Assembly (NCBI GenBank): GCA_027704905.1
Contig: CM051020.1
Location: forward strand, 4,262,175-4,326,174
DNA: 64,000 nt
Source: Muraenolepis orangiensis
Taxonomy: Eukaryota > Chordata > Actinopteri > Gadiformes > Muraenolepididae
Reading direction: 5' to 3'
Part shown: positions 51,520-63,090 of the stretch, piece after piece
Layout of the letters: each line of letters starts with the position of its first letter
Position numbering within the stretch: position 1 is the stretch's first letter
The notes under the pieces: generated by a model
What the model was told of the DNA's origin: nothing
What the model saw: only the letters and a program-made list of their open reading frames with translations
Databases searched by the model: none
Program-made: the position numbers and the translations under genes

Positions 51520-52139
51520 CTTGAAAGAGGTGGACGGTGTCTGGGGTGAGGGGGAGCGAGGTCGCTTCTCTGGCGCCCTCTCCACTTTCCTCCGTTTGGA
51601 GAAGGTGGATGGTCCAGGAGAAGGGGAGCGAGGCCGCTCCTCCACTTTCCTCCGTTTGGAGGAGGTGGATGGTCCAGGAGAGGGGAGCGAGGCCGCTCCT
51701 CCACTTTCCTCCGTTTGGAGGAGGTGGATGGTCCAGGAGAAGGGGAGCGAGGCCGCTCCTCCACTTTCCTCCGTTTGGAGGAGGTGGATGGTCCAGGAGA
51801 GGGGGAGCGAGGCCGCTCCTCCACTTTCCTCCGTTTGGAGAAGGTGGATGGTCCAGGAGAAGGGGAGCGAGGCCGCTCCTCCACTTTCCTCCGTTTGGAG
51901 AAGGTGGATGGTCCAGGAGAAGGGGAGCGAGGCCGCTCCTCCACTTTCCTCCGTTTGGAGAAGGTGGATGGTCCAGGAGAAGGGGAGCGAGGCCGCTCCT
52001 CCACTTTCCTCCGTTTGGAGGAGGTGGATGGTCCAGGAGAGGGGGAGCGAGGCCGCTCCTCCACTTTCCTCCGTTTGGAGGAGGTGGATGGTGCGGGAGC
52101 CCGGGAGCGCTTCCTTGCGGGTTGTCGCTTACCTGCCAT
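51520..52139 (-). CDS. fbxo24: fbxo24 exon 1 with coding minisatellite, one-base frameshift
   Basis: ATG at 52139: MAGKRQPARKRSRAPAPSTS, then nine 60-bp units each encoding SSKRRKVEERPRSPSPGPST-like repeats, then PQTPSTSFK before GTAAGG. KRRK in every unit resembles a nuclear localisation signal, and RSPSP could be phosphorylated; such an N-terminus is not known from mammalian FBXO24. Unit 3 from the 3' side is 59 bp (a GGGG in place of GGGGG or AGGGG at about 51681-51684), which puts the unit array and the exon end in different frames; 621 nt would give phase 0 as exon 2 needs. FBXO24 is an SCF substrate receptor with RCC1-type repeats, testis-enriched in mammals. The + strand frames are shadows. 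Confidence 0.75.
51581..52110. repeat. 60-bp coding minisatellite in fbxo24 exon 1
   Basis: TCCACTTTCCTCCGTTTGGA recurs at 51581, 51641, 51700, 51760, 51820, 51880, 51940, 52000 and 52060. All steps are 60 except one of 59. Confidence 0.95.
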
Positions 52140-52826
52140 CGGTAGACTTGATTACTCACTAGCTAAACAAACTTACTGCTTCCAGTTTGTTCGTTCCTTC
52201 GTGTGTGAATGATTTCTGCATTTTGTCAAGCCTTACATAGAGGGCCGGAACACTATGACATCATCGAAGTTCCGTGACCTGTCACGGTCATGACCTTTTG
52301 ACCTGAGATGAACGGAACACGCGTCTGCGTCTATGGGAGTGCATGCGTAGAATAGTTGTTTGAATATTGTTTGTTTTGCTTGTAGGTTTTTTAATAATAC
52401 AGTGTCCATATTAAATGTTATTAAACATAACATTAATACAACATCAATACTGTGATCCAATTGATTGTTGTGATTGTGAACATAAGACAAAACAAGCCAG
52501 ACAACTTCACATAGGCCTAATGTATTCCCAAAATATCACAACAAGCCCACCTCTTTGTATAAGGTTATAACAGCTTGGGAATGAATGGGTCTAGCCTAAT
52601 CACAATACATGATTATGTTTGTTGGCCATCTTATTTTATTTGTACACAGACACACACATAAATCTGCATCTTTCATATATGAATATGCATATGATATGAT
52701 ATTACCATTTTTATATATTTGCTGGTTTGTTTTCATTGTTTCTATGCTATTCACTTCTATAACACACTTAGCTCTTTGTCAGTGTTGCTTACTTATAATA
52801 ATAACTGACAAAAAAAGGCGAAGCAA
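52140..52826. other. upstream region of fbxo24, no gene
   Basis: About 100 bp upstream of the fbxo24 ATG is TGACGTCATAG-like sequence (complement of CTATGACATCATCG at 52253) and TGACCTGTCACGGTCATGACC; no firm promoter call. The rest is AT-rich. Confidence 0.4.
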
Positions 52827-53214
52827 ATGAAGTTGTTTGACTGTGGGGTAAAAAGTTCGGCCAACCCGTCAACATCTCAAACAAATGTTCAAAGTGATTC
52901 AACTGATAAAGCGCAAGATGAACCCAGACGAAAATCGAAGAGGAAACTTCTAGGCAGCGCATCTTTGAGAACCAAGGGGCTGCAAGAGCTGGTCACCCAT
53001 TAACGGACCAATGAAAACCACAATTCACTAAATGAATGCAGCCCACCGGGAGATCTCAATCAGCCTTTTCAACACGGTATATTATGTACTGAAGAATGAG
53101 GAACCCTTGACATTGTTACCTGGTCTGCTGGATCTTGAGATAAAGAGGGGATCTGACGAGTTACAGGACAGACCAGGCCTGCAGGAGGTAACGTTTGCTC
53201 TATCCATTTACTAA
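52827..53214 (+). other. unrecognised coding-like fragments, copy 1
   Basis: 52827-53002 encodes MKLFDCGVKSSANPSTSQTN and SKRKLLGSASLRTKGLQELV; 53032-53214 encodes MNAAHREISISLFNTVYYVL and KNEEPLTLLPGLLDLEIKRG. The style suggests a hAT/zinc-finger transposase-derived protein, but I cannot name it. The inverted copy at 63407-63806 keeps the same frames with small changes, which hints at past constraint. Confidence 0.35.
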
Positions 53215-53454
53215 ACTAATTTTGCATGACAACTTGGATTTGGCTGTTCAATATTTACATATTTTTATATTTTCCATACATAAAAACAACTATTTGCTCT
53301 CATTTCAGTTCAGCGCCACATTACATATTGTTCTGTTTAAAGGGAACCTTGCATGTTTCAACAACGTACCTTTAAAATGTTGACAATTTATGGCTGAATC
53401 CAAATCCGTTGAAAGATACTTCGTGGATACATGGAAATTCATGGATTCATAAAT
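53215..53454. other. no gene recognised
   Basis: AT-rich spacer between the fragments above and the GA array. Duplicated, inverted, at about 63115-63420. Confidence 0.5.
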
Positions 53455-53970
53455 TGTGGAGGGGAGAAAGAGGGGGTTGAGGTTAGAGTGTGGAGGGGAG
53501 AGAGGGGGGGTGAGGTTAGAGTGGGGAGGGAGAGAGGGGGGGTGAGGTTAGAGTGGGGAGGGGAGAGAGGGGGGGTGAGGTTAGAGTGGGGAGGGGAGAG
53601 AGAGAGGGGGGTGAGGTTAGAGTGTGGAGGGGAGAGAAGGGGGGTGAGGTTAGAGTGGGGAGGGGAGAGAGAGAAGGGGGGGTGAGGTTAGAGTGTGGAG
53701 GGGAGAGAGAGAGGGGGGTGAGGTTAGAGTGTGGAGGGGAGAGAAGGGGGGTGAGATTAAAGTGTGGAGGGGAGAGAGGAGTGTGTAACGGAGGAGAGAG
53801 AGGAGTGTTTAGGGGAGAGAGGGAGAGTGTGAGGGTACAGTGTGGATAGGAGAGAGAGGGGGGTGAGGTTAGAGTGTGGAAGGGAGAGAGAGGAATTTGG
53901 GAAGGGAGAGAGAGGGGTGAGGTTAGAGTGTGGAGGGGAGAGAGAGAGGGGGGTGAGGTTAGAGGGGTAG
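53455..53970. repeat. GA-rich minisatellite, tmem185-intron type
   Basis: About 14 units of GTGAGGTTAGAGTGTGGAGG-type. Confidence 0.95.
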
Positions 53971-54455
53971 AAGGAGAAGTAAGTGTAGCAGGTATATCAC
54001 AGACACAACACTATTTGCGCTACTGGACCAGTTCTAGGTTCTAATGGAGTGGGGTGAAACCTATACAAATTGACTAGAGACCAGTATTGGAACATTGGAC
54101 ATGGAACAGTTATTCAGACAATATAAATATTCCTGCAGGTAAGTGAAGCACACTTTTCCCTTTTATGTACTAACCTAGGTTAGTTTAGTTAAATTAAAAC
54201 ACTATTTTTATTGGATGTCTAGGAGTAACTAACTTATTTTCGATTTATCGGTTGCACCTATTTTGATTTCTCTGTTTTCATGAGTTAACTATTTTCACTC
54301 TTTTTACAGGTAAAAAAAACAATATCATTGATACCAAATCAAAGTAAAGTGAAACACCATCATACTTAACATCACAATATCGACTATTATGAAAACAAAA
54401 ATACAATGTTGTTTGACACTTAAACACTTAAACCTTGATCAAGTTCAGTCCAGTT
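53971..54455. other. no gene; unique spacer inside GA arrays
   Basis: 53971-54115 recurs inverted at 61960-62100. Then AT-rich DNA to 54455. Confidence 0.5.
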
Positions 54456-54765
54456 GTGGAAGGGAGAGAGAGAGAGGGGGGTGAGGTTAGAGTGTGGAGG
54501 GGTGAGAGAGGGGGGTGAGGTTAGAGTGTGGAGGGGAGAGAGAGATGGGGGTGAGGTTAGAGTGTGGAGGGGAGAGAGAGGGGGGGTGAGGTTATAGTGT
54601 GGAGGGGAGCGAGAGAGGGGGGTGAGGTTAGAGTGTGGAGGGGAGAGAGAGAGAAGGGGTGAGGTTAGAGTGTGGAGGGGAGAGAGAGAGGGGGGTGAGG
54701 TTATAGTGTGGAGGGGAGAGAGAGGGGGGTGAGGTAAGAGTGTGGAGGGGAGAGAGAGGAGGAAA
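54456..54765. repeat. GA-rich minisatellite, tmem185-intron type
   Basis: About eight units. Confidence 0.95.
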
Positions 54766-54906
54766 GAGAGAAAAGTGAGGGTATAAGGAGAAAGAGAGAA
54801 AAGTGAGGGTAGAGGGGTAGAGAGAGTAGTGAGGGTAGAGTGAAAGACTGATAAGTAGGGGTAGAGGGAGAAGTAAGGGAAGAGAGATAAGTGATGGTCA
54901 GATTAC

Positions 54907-54977
54907 CTCAAAGGTGAGTAGCAGCACCACGATGGTCATCCAGCTGATCGCCATGGTGATGTGTGTGTGGCTTTCTT
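54907..54977 (-). CDS. tmem185: TMEM185 later exon, second copy
   Basis: Minus-strand copy of 25888-25958 with the same borders; product EESHTHITMAISWMTIVVLL-like with two differences (GCCACACACACA, GTGGTGCTGCTA). Flanks 54755-54993 match 25872-26094 inverted. On this strand it lies far upstream of the other tmem185 exon at 28058-28265, so the two are not one gene in this arrangement. Confidence 0.85.
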
Positions 54978-54994
54978 CTGTGAAGATGTCGAAG

Positions 54995-57551
54995 GTGAGG
55001 TTAGAGTGTGGAGGGGAGAGAGGGGGGGTGAGGAGAGAGTGTGGAGGGGAGAGAGAGAGAAGGGGTGAGGTTAGAGTGTGGAGGGGAGAGAGAGAGGGGG
55101 GGTGAGTTTAGTGTGTGGAGGGGAGAGAGAGGGGGGTAAGGATAGAGTGTGTAGGGGAGAGAGAGGGGGGTGAGGTTAGAGTGTGGAGGGGAGAGCGAGA
55201 GGGGTGAGGTTAGAGTGTGGAAGGGAGAGAGAGAGGGGGTGAGGTTACTGTGTGGAGGGGAGAGAGAGAGGGGGTGAGGTTAGAGTGTGGAGGGGAGAGA
55301 AAGGGAGGTCAAGTTAGAGTGTTAAGGGGAGAGAGAGAGAGAGGGGGTGAGGTTAGAGTGTGGAGGGGAGAGAGAGGGGGGGTGAGGTTATAGTGTGGAG
55401 GGGAGAGAGAGAGGGGGTGAGGTTAGAGTGTGGAGGGGAGAGAGAGGGGGGGGTGAGGTTATAGTGTGGAGGGGAGAGAGAGAGGGGGGTGAGGTTAGAA
55501 TGTGGAGGGGAGAGAGAGGGATGAGGTTATAGTGTGGAGGGGAGAGAGAGAGGGGGGTGAGGTTAGAGTGTGGAGGGGAGAGAGAGAGGGGTGAGGTTAG
55601 AGTGTGGAGGGGAGAGAGAGAGGGGGTGAGGTTAGAGTGTGGAGGGGAGAGAGAGAGGGGGTGAGGTTAGAGTGTGGAGGGGAGAGAGAGAGAGGGGGTG
55701 AGGTTAGAGTATGGAGGGGAGAGAAAGGGAGGTCAAGTTAGAGTGTTAAGGGGAGAGAGAGAGGGAGGTGAGATTAAAGTGTAGAGGGGAGAGAGAGAGG
55801 GGGGTGAGGTTAGAATGTGGAGGGGAGAGAGAGGGATGAGGTTATAGTGTGGAGGGGAGAGAGAGAGGGGGGTGAGGTTAGAGTGTGGAGGGGAGAGAGA
55901 GAGGGGTGAGGTTAGAGTGTGGAGGGGAGAGAGAGGGATGAGGTTATAGTGTGGAGGGGAGAGAGAGAGGGGGGTGAGGTTAGAGTGTGGAGGGGAGAGA
56001 GAGAGGGGTGAGGTTAGAGTGTGGAGGGGAGAGAGAGAGGGGGTGAGGTTAGAGTGTGGAGGGGAGAGAGAGAGGGGGTGAGGTTAGAGTGTGGAGGGGA
56101 GAGAGAGGGGGGGTGAGGTTATAGTGTGGAGAGGAGAGAGAGAGGGGGGTGAGGTTAGAGTGTGGAGGGGAGAGAGAGAGGGGGGTGAGGTTAGAGTGTG
56201 GAGGGGAGAGAGAGGGGGGTGAGGTTAAAGTGTGGAGGGGAGAGAGAGAGGGGGTGAGGTTAGAGTGTGGAGGGGAGAGAGGGGGTGAGGTTAGAGTGTG
56301 GAGGGGAGAGAGAGAGAGGGGGTGAGGTTAGAGTGTGGAGGGGAGAGAGAGAGGGGGTGAGGTTAGAGTGTGGAGGGGAGAGAGAGAGGGGTGAGGTTAG
56401 AGTGTGGAAGGGAGAGAGAGAGGGCGTGAGGTTATTGTGTGGAGGGGAGAGAGAGAGGGGTGAGGTTATAGTGTGGAGGGGAGAGAGAGGGGGGTGAGGT
56501 TAGAGTGTGGAGGGGAGAGAGAGAGGGGGGTGAGGTTAGAGTGTGGAGGGGAGAGAGAGGGGGGGTGAGGATATAGTGTGGATGGGAGAGAGAGAGGGGG
56601 GTGAGGTTAGAGTGTGGAGGGGAGAGAGAGAGGGGGGTGAGGTTAGAGTGTGGAGGGGAGAGAGAGGGGGGTGAGGTTAGAGTGTGGAGGGGAGAGAGAG
56701 AGGAGGGTGAGGTTAGAGTGTGGAGGGGAGAGAGAGAGTGGGTGAGGTTAGAGTGTGGAGGGGAGAGAGAGAGGGGGTGAGGTTAGAGTGTGGAGGGGAG
56801 AGAGAGAGAGGGGGTGAGGTTAGAGTGTGGAGGGGAGAGAGAGAGAGGGTGAGGTTAGAGTGTGGAAGGGAGAGAGAAAGGGCGTGAGGTTATTGTGTGG
56901 AGGGGAGAGAGAGAGGGGTGAGGTTAGAGTGTGGAGGGGAGAGAGAGAGTGGGTGAGGTTAGAGTGTGGAGGGGAGAGAGAAGAGGCGTGAGGTTATGTG
57001 TGGAGGGGAGAGAGAGAGGGGTGAGGTTAGAGTGTGGAGGGAGAGAGAGAGGGGGAGGATTGGAGGGTTGGGAGTGAGGTTGTGTGAGGGGAGAGAGAGG
57101 GGGGGAGGTTAGAGTGTGGAGGGGAGAGAAAGGGAGGTCAAGTTAGAGTGTTAAGGGGAGAGAGAGAGAGAGGGGGTGAGTTTAGTGTGTGGAGGGAGAG
57201 AGGGAGGGGTAGGTAGAGTGTGGAGGGAGAGAGGAGGGGGGTGGTTGAGAGTGTGTAGGGGAGAGGGAGGGTTGAGGTAGAGTGCGGAGGGAGAGAGGGA
57301 GGGGGGTGAGGTTAGAGTGTGTAGGGAGAGAGAGAGGGTTGAGGATAGAGAGAGTTCGGCGGACGGGGAGGGGGGCGGGTAAGCGCGGAGGGTGCGGGGT
57401 GCGGAAGGGAGTAGAGGAGGGATGGAAGAGGAGTAAGGGGAGGGGGGTGGGTTGAGGAGTGTGTTTTAGGGAGAGAGAGTAGGGTTGCGGATAGCGGGAT
57501 TAAAGAGTGCGGGGAGGGTGATATTAGGGAAGAGAGGGAGGGGGTGAGGTT
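54995..57551. repeat. GA-rich minisatellite, 2.5 kb array
   Basis: About 65-70 units of roughly 36 bp, degrading near 57040-57551 into GA-rich DNA with base errors typical of a low-quality contig end, then the gap. Confidence 0.95.
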
Positions 57552-58551
57552 NNNNNNNNNNNNNNNNNNNNNNNNNNNNNNNNNNNNNNNNNNNNNNNNN
57601 NNNNNNNNNNNNNNNNNNNNNNNNNNNNNNNNNNNNNNNNNNNNNNNNNNNNNNNNNNNNNNNNNNNNNNNNNNNNNNNNNNNNNNNNNNNNNNNNNNNN
57701 NNNNNNNNNNNNNNNNNNNNNNNNNNNNNNNNNNNNNNNNNNNNNNNNNNNNNNNNNNNNNNNNNNNNNNNNNNNNNNNNNNNNNNNNNNNNNNNNNNNN
57801 NNNNNNNNNNNNNNNNNNNNNNNNNNNNNNNNNNNNNNNNNNNNNNNNNNNNNNNNNNNNNNNNNNNNNNNNNNNNNNNNNNNNNNNNNNNNNNNNNNNN
57901 NNNNNNNNNNNNNNNNNNNNNNNNNNNNNNNNNNNNNNNNNNNNNNNNNNNNNNNNNNNNNNNNNNNNNNNNNNNNNNNNNNNNNNNNNNNNNNNNNNNN
58001 NNNNNNNNNNNNNNNNNNNNNNNNNNNNNNNNNNNNNNNNNNNNNNNNNNNNNNNNNNNNNNNNNNNNNNNNNNNNNNNNNNNNNNNNNNNNNNNNNNNN
58101 NNNNNNNNNNNNNNNNNNNNNNNNNNNNNNNNNNNNNNNNNNNNNNNNNNNNNNNNNNNNNNNNNNNNNNNNNNNNNNNNNNNNNNNNNNNNNNNNNNNN
58201 NNNNNNNNNNNNNNNNNNNNNNNNNNNNNNNNNNNNNNNNNNNNNNNNNNNNNNNNNNNNNNNNNNNNNNNNNNNNNNNNNNNNNNNNNNNNNNNNNNNN
58301 NNNNNNNNNNNNNNNNNNNNNNNNNNNNNNNNNNNNNNNNNNNNNNNNNNNNNNNNNNNNNNNNNNNNNNNNNNNNNNNNNNNNNNNNNNNNNNNNNNNN
58401 NNNNNNNNNNNNNNNNNNNNNNNNNNNNNNNNNNNNNNNNNNNNNNNNNNNNNNNNNNNNNNNNNNNNNNNNNNNNNNNNNNNNNNNNNNNNNNNNNNNN
58501 NNNNNNNNNNNNNNNNNNNNNNNNNNNNNNNNNNNNNNNNNNNNNNNNNNN
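57552..58551. other. assembly gap, exactly 1000 N
   Basis: Scaffolding gap of unknown true size. The left flank is the minisatellite; the right flank starts inside fbxo24 intron 6. Confidence 0.99.
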
Positions 58552-58584
58552 ATTTAGTGCTATTGCTTACTGTGTCCTCTCAAG

Positions 58585-58697
58585 GTGGCGGCTCAGCGAT
58601 TCTGGAGGTCTTTACCAACGAAAGCCACATGAGGATGTTTGGGGAACAGCTTCCTTTTGATTTGTGCCGCCTTGTTCATCTGCCCACACTTAACAAG
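58585..58697 (+). CDS. fbxo24: fbxo24 exon 7, second copy
   Basis: Same product as 48905-48793 (GGSAILEVFTNESHMRMFGE...). Contig 3 begins 33 bp upstream of it, so exons 1-6 of this copy are off the contig. Confidence 0.85.
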
Positions 58698-58797
58698 GTT
58701 ACAATCTCAACATCTTTACTGTTTGACATTCTGTTTAAAAAGCCCGACTTGGAACCTAATGGAACTTGATATTCACTTGTATTGTGGTGTATGGCAG

Positions 58798-58929
58798 GTG
58801 GTGAAGTGTTGGCTGGGCCCGGGCCATCTCTTCCTGGTTGATGAAGAGGGCTTTCTGTTCACACTGGGAGAGAACACCTTTGGACAGTTGGGTACTGGGG
58901 ATAGAGTTCACCGCAGGCAACTCACTCAG
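58798..58929 (+). CDS. fbxo24: fbxo24 exon 8, second copy
   Basis: Same product as 48692-48561, GENTFGQLGTGDRVHRRQLT. Followed by (GT)n longer than in copy 1. Confidence 0.9.
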
Positions 58930-58938
58930 GTATGTATA

Positions 58939-58978
<40 letters not shown>

Positions 58979-59062
58979 AGATGATGTAAATGTTTTATGT
59001 AAATGCATGAATTGTTCAATATAGCATTTTTTTCAAATGATACGTGGCCTTCTCCCCTCTAG

Positions 59063-59233
59063 GTGGCAGTGTCCATGAGGCTGGTAGATGTGTGGTGCGG
59101 GCTCAACCACACTCTGGTCCTGCTGCAGGATGAGTCTGGTGCCAAGGAGCTCCACGGCTGTGGCTACAGCGGCAGAGGCCTCCTGCCGGGCCGCCCTGAC
59201 GGCAGTGCCGTATTAGTCAAGCTGGACGTCCAG
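59063..59233 (+). CDS. fbxo24: fbxo24 exon 9, second copy
   Basis: Same as 48433-48263 except LLPGRPDG for LLPGCPDG. Human has GWPKG here. Confidence 0.9.
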
Positions 59234-59450
59234 GTGTGCAATGTTTTGAATATTTAAGTGTAATACGATCTTGAAAATCGTAACTTTTTATGCAGTCGAC
59301 CTCCTGTCACCAACACCCGGCAACTCACACAGCCCTCTCCCTCCCCTCCGACACACACACACACACAATCTTGACTATAGGTTGTTGAGTCTTTCCATAT
59401 TAATTATAATCTCATCTCCTTTTTTAAATTCGATTCTCTTTCTCTCTCAG

Positions 59451-59642
59451 GTTCCCAGGACGGCTCGCTCCATCTGCTCCACCTTGGACTGCCTGTTCCT
59501 GCTCAGCAACCACGACATCGCGGGCCACTGCCACCCTGGACCGCCCGCCCCTGGGGAGCCTGCTGCTCCACCCCTGCCTGCACTAACCCAGCATGGGAAT
59601 CAAATAAAAAAAATATCTGAGAGAAACTGTTGTACTTTATAA
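59451..59642 (+). CDS. fbxo24: fbxo24 exon 10, second copy, longer C-terminus
   Basis: Same start as 48068 but after HGNQIK a one-base and short indel difference (AATAAAAAAAATATCTGAG against AATTAAAATATATATCTGAG) shifts the end: KISERNCCTL and TAA at 59640-59642. Seven residues longer than the first copy. Confidence 0.8.
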   Translation, partial: VPRTARSICSTLDCLFLLSNHDIAGHCHPGPPAPGEPAAPPLPALTQHGNQIKKISERNCCTL

Positions 59643-59804
59643 CGTGTGATCCCAACTTTTAAATCACTTTAGAGGAATGCTAGCTCAGCTCAAACAAGAT
59701 GGTCTCGTCCAGTCTGGCTCCATCTTCTTTCAAACAACATGACGCCATCTAACTGTGGCCACCTGATAAACATATATATATATAAACATATATATATATA
59801 TATA

Positions 59805-61066
59805 CAGTTGCAAGAAAAAGTATGTGAACCCTTTGGAATTACCTGGATTTCTGCATAAATTGGTCATAAAATGTGTTCTGATCTTCATCTAAGTCACAAC
59901 AATAGACAAACACAGTCTGCTTAAACTAATACCACGCAAACAATTATGTTTTCATGTTTTTATTAAACACACCATGTCAACTTTCACAGTGCAGGGTGGG
60001 AAAAGTATGTGAACCCCTATGCTAATGACTTCTCCAAGAGCTAATTGGAGTCAGGAGTCAGCCAACCTGGAGTCCAATCAATGACACGAGATTGGAGGTG
60101 TTTGTTAAAGCTGCCCTGACCTATAAAAAACACACCAGTTTGGAGTTTGCTATTCTCAAGAAGCATTGCCTGACATGCCTTGCACAAAATAGCGCCCAGA
60201 AGACCTAAGATTAAGAATTGTTGACATGCATAAAGCTGGAAAGGGTTACAAAAGCATCTCTAAAAGCCTTGATGTTCATCAGTCCACGGTAAGACAAATT
60301 GTCTATAAATGGAGAAAGTTCAGCACTGTTGCTACTCTCCCTAGGAGTGGCCGTCCTGTAAAGATGACTGCAAGAGCACAGCGCAGAACGCTCAATGAGG
60401 TGAAGAACAATCCTAGAGTGTCAGCTAAAGACTTACAAGTTCATGGGAGGACACCACGGAGGAAGCCACTGCTGTCCAAAAAAAACATTTCTGCATGTTT
60501 GAAGTTTGCAAAAGAGCACCTGGATGTTCCACAGCACTACCAAAGTTGAGTTGTTTGGAAGGAACACACAACACTGTGGAGAAAAAATCACAGCACACCA
60601 ACATCAAAACCTTATCCCAACTGTGAAGCGTGGTGGAGGGGGCATCGTGGTTTGGGGCTGCTTTGCTGCCTCAGGGCCTGGACAGATTGCTATCATCGAC
60701 GGAAAAATGAATTCCCAAGTTTACCAAGACATTTTGCAGGAGAACTTAAGGCCATCTGTCCACCAATTGACGCTCAACAGAAGATGGGTGATGCAACAGG
60801 ACAATGACCCAAAGCACAGAAGTAAATCAACAACAGCATGGCTTCAACAGAAGAAAATACACCTTCTGGAGTGGCCCAGTCAGAGTCCTGACCTCAACCC
60901 AATTGAGATGCTATGGCATGACCTCAAGAGAGCGATTCACAACAGACATCCCAAGAATATTGCTGAACTGAAACAGTTTCGTAAAGAGGAATGGTTCAAA
61001 ATTCCTCCTTACCGTTTGGTCTGATCTGCAACTACAGGAAACGTTTGTTTGAGGTTATTGCTGCCA
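59805..61066 (+). mobile_element. Tc1-like transposon, copy 2, right end lost
   Basis: Starts CAGTTGCAAGAAAAAGTATG in a TATATA target. Transposase on the + strand: HTH KGYKSISKSLDVHQSTVRQI from 60226; deletion of about 24 codons after RVSAKDLQ; deletion again around the first catalytic Asp (QHYQS instead of QHYWQNILWTD); then KVELFGRNTQHCGEK, GGGGIVVWGCFAASGPGQ, QQDNDPKHRSKSTTAW and SPDLNPIEMLWHDLKRAIHN to the stop at 61022. The right TIR is replaced by the LINE fragment. Confidence 0.9.
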
Positions 61067-61073
61067 AAGGAGG

Positions 61074-61946
61074 AAGTCAAGTCAAGTTTATTGTCACTTC
61101 ACAGTTTACACAAGTATAAAGCAGTGATGTGAAAATCTTATGTGCAATACCCGACAAGACCCGATAAAGTTAAAATTAAAAATTAAAAATAGAAATGCAA
61201 TTTATCAAATGCAAATTATCCGCACAGAAAAGAGCAATATGTATATATAAATCAATGTAATAAAATATACATTGTTATATGCTATACGCCCTTGTTCAGC
61301 AGCCTGATGGCCTGACTGTGGAAGCTATCTCTAAGCCTATTTGTACGGCACTTGATACTGCGGTATCGCCTGCCTGACGGTAACAGTGAGTACAGTTCGT
61401 GGCTGGGGTGGGCAATGTCTTTTATGATTCGTTTGGCCTTGGCCACGCACCGCTGGTTGTATATATCCAGGAGGGAGGGGAGCTCACCTCAAACGATATC
61501 CTGGGCCGTCCGCACCACCCTTTGAAGCGCTCTGCGCTCGAGTACGGTGCAGTTCCCGTACCAGGCGGTGATACACCCTGTAAGAACACTCTCAATGGTG
61601 CCGTTATAGAATGTTCTCAGGATGCAGGGGCCCATGCTGAATTTCTTCAGACGCCTGAGGAAATACAGGCGTTGTTGGGCCCTTTTCACCACGTGTGTGG
61701 TGTGCGTGGACCATGTGAGGTCCTCGGAGATGTGCACGCTGAGGAACTTGAAGCTGCTGACCCTCTCAACTGCAACGCCGTCGATGGAGATAGGGCTGTG
61801 CTCTCCCCTCTGCTTCCTGAAGTCCACGATCAGCTCCTTGGTCTTCTTGACGTTGAGGGCGAGGCTGTTCTCCTGGCACCACTGCTCCAGCGATCCGACC
61901 TCCTCCCTGTAGGCTGTCTCGTCGTCGCCGGCGATCAGGCCCATCA
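61074..61946 (-). mobile_element. LINE fragment, same family as 30490-32705
   Basis: Minus strand 61946-61489: MGLIAGDDETAYREEVGSLE, QRGEHSPISIDGVAVERVSS, FLSVHISEDLTWSTHTTHVV and FSMGPCILRTFYNGTIESVL, then the 3' UTR ending in TTTATTGTCACTTCACAG-like sequence at about 61074. 5'-truncated just after the FADD box. It lies exactly between the Tc1 copy and the inverted 52.6-54.1 kb block. Confidence 0.85.
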
Positions 61947-62094
61947 TGAATAACTGTTCCATGTCCAATGTTCCAATACTGGTCTCTAGTCAATTTGTAA
62001 TGGTTTCACTCCACTCCATTAGAACCTAAAACTGGTCCAGTAGCGCAAATAGTGTTGTCTGTGATATACCTGCTACACTTACTTCTCCTTCTAC

Positions 62095-63090
62095 CCCTCT
62101 AACCTCACCCCCCTCTCTCCCTTCCCAAATTCCTCTCTCTCCCTTCCACACTCTAACTTCACCCCTCTCTCTCTCCCTCCCTTCCACACTCTAACCTCAC
62201 CCCTCTCTCTCCCCTCCACACTCTAACCTCACCCCCTCTCTCTCTCTCCCTTCCACACTCTAACCTCACCCCTCTCTCTCTCCCCTCCACACTCTAACCT
62301 CACCCCTCTCTCTCTCCCCTCCACACACTACCCTCACCCCCCTCTCTCTCTCCCCTCCACACTCTATCCTCACCCCCCTCTCTCTCCTATCCACACTGTA
62401 CCCTCACACTCTCCCTCTCTCCCCTAAACACTCCTCTCTCTCCTCCGTTACACACTCCTCTCTCCCCTTCACACTTTAACCTCACCCCCTCTATCTCTCC
62501 CCTCCACACTTTAACCTCACCCCCCTCTCTCTCTCCTATCCACACTGTACCCTCACACTCTCCCTCTCTCCCCTAAACACTCCTCTCTCTCCTCCGTTAC
62601 ACACTCCTCTCTCCCCTTCACACTTTAACCTCACCCCCTCTATCTCTCCCCTCCACACTTTAACCTCACCCCCCTCTCTCTCTCCCCTCCACACTTTAAC
62701 CTCTTCCCCCTCTCTCTCACCCCTCCACTCTCTAACCTTACCCCTCATCCCCCTCTCTCTCTCTCCTCTCTCCCCTCCACACTCTAACCTCACCCCCCTC
62801 TCTCTCTCTCCCCTCCACACTCTAACCTCACCCCCTCTCTCTCTCCCCTCCACACTCTAACCTCACCCCCCCTTCTCTCCCCTCCCCACTCTAACCTCAC
62901 CCCCCTCTCTCTCTCCCCTCCACACTCTAACCTCACCCCCCTCTCTCCCTCCCCACTCTAACCTCACCCCCCCTCTCTCCCTCCCCACTCTAACCTCACC
63001 CCCCTTCTCTCCCCTCCCCACTCTAACCTCACCCCCCTTCTCTCCCCTCCACACTCTAACCTCAACCCCCTCTTTCTCCCCTCCACAATT
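62095..63090. repeat. CT-rich minisatellite, tmem185-intron type
   Basis: About 27 units, complement of 53455-53970 but longer; holds a recent duplication of about 130 bp (62385-62510 and 62515-62640 share CACACTGTACCCTCACACTC). Confidence 0.95.

Larger units (their letters stand above)
58552..61066. repeat. inverted duplication of 46171-48940
   Basis: fbxo24 exons 7-10, introns, 3' flank and Tc1 are collinear in reverse, with small indels, different microsatellite lengths and different Tc1 deletions. Confidence 0.95.

Noticed and set aside
51521..52212. Plus-strand frames over the 60-bp repeat
   Set aside because: Shadows of fbxo24 exon 1, which is supported by phase and splice borders on the minus strand.
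61399..61953. 184-codon plus-strand frame
   Set aside because: Shadow of the LINE fragment on the minus strand.
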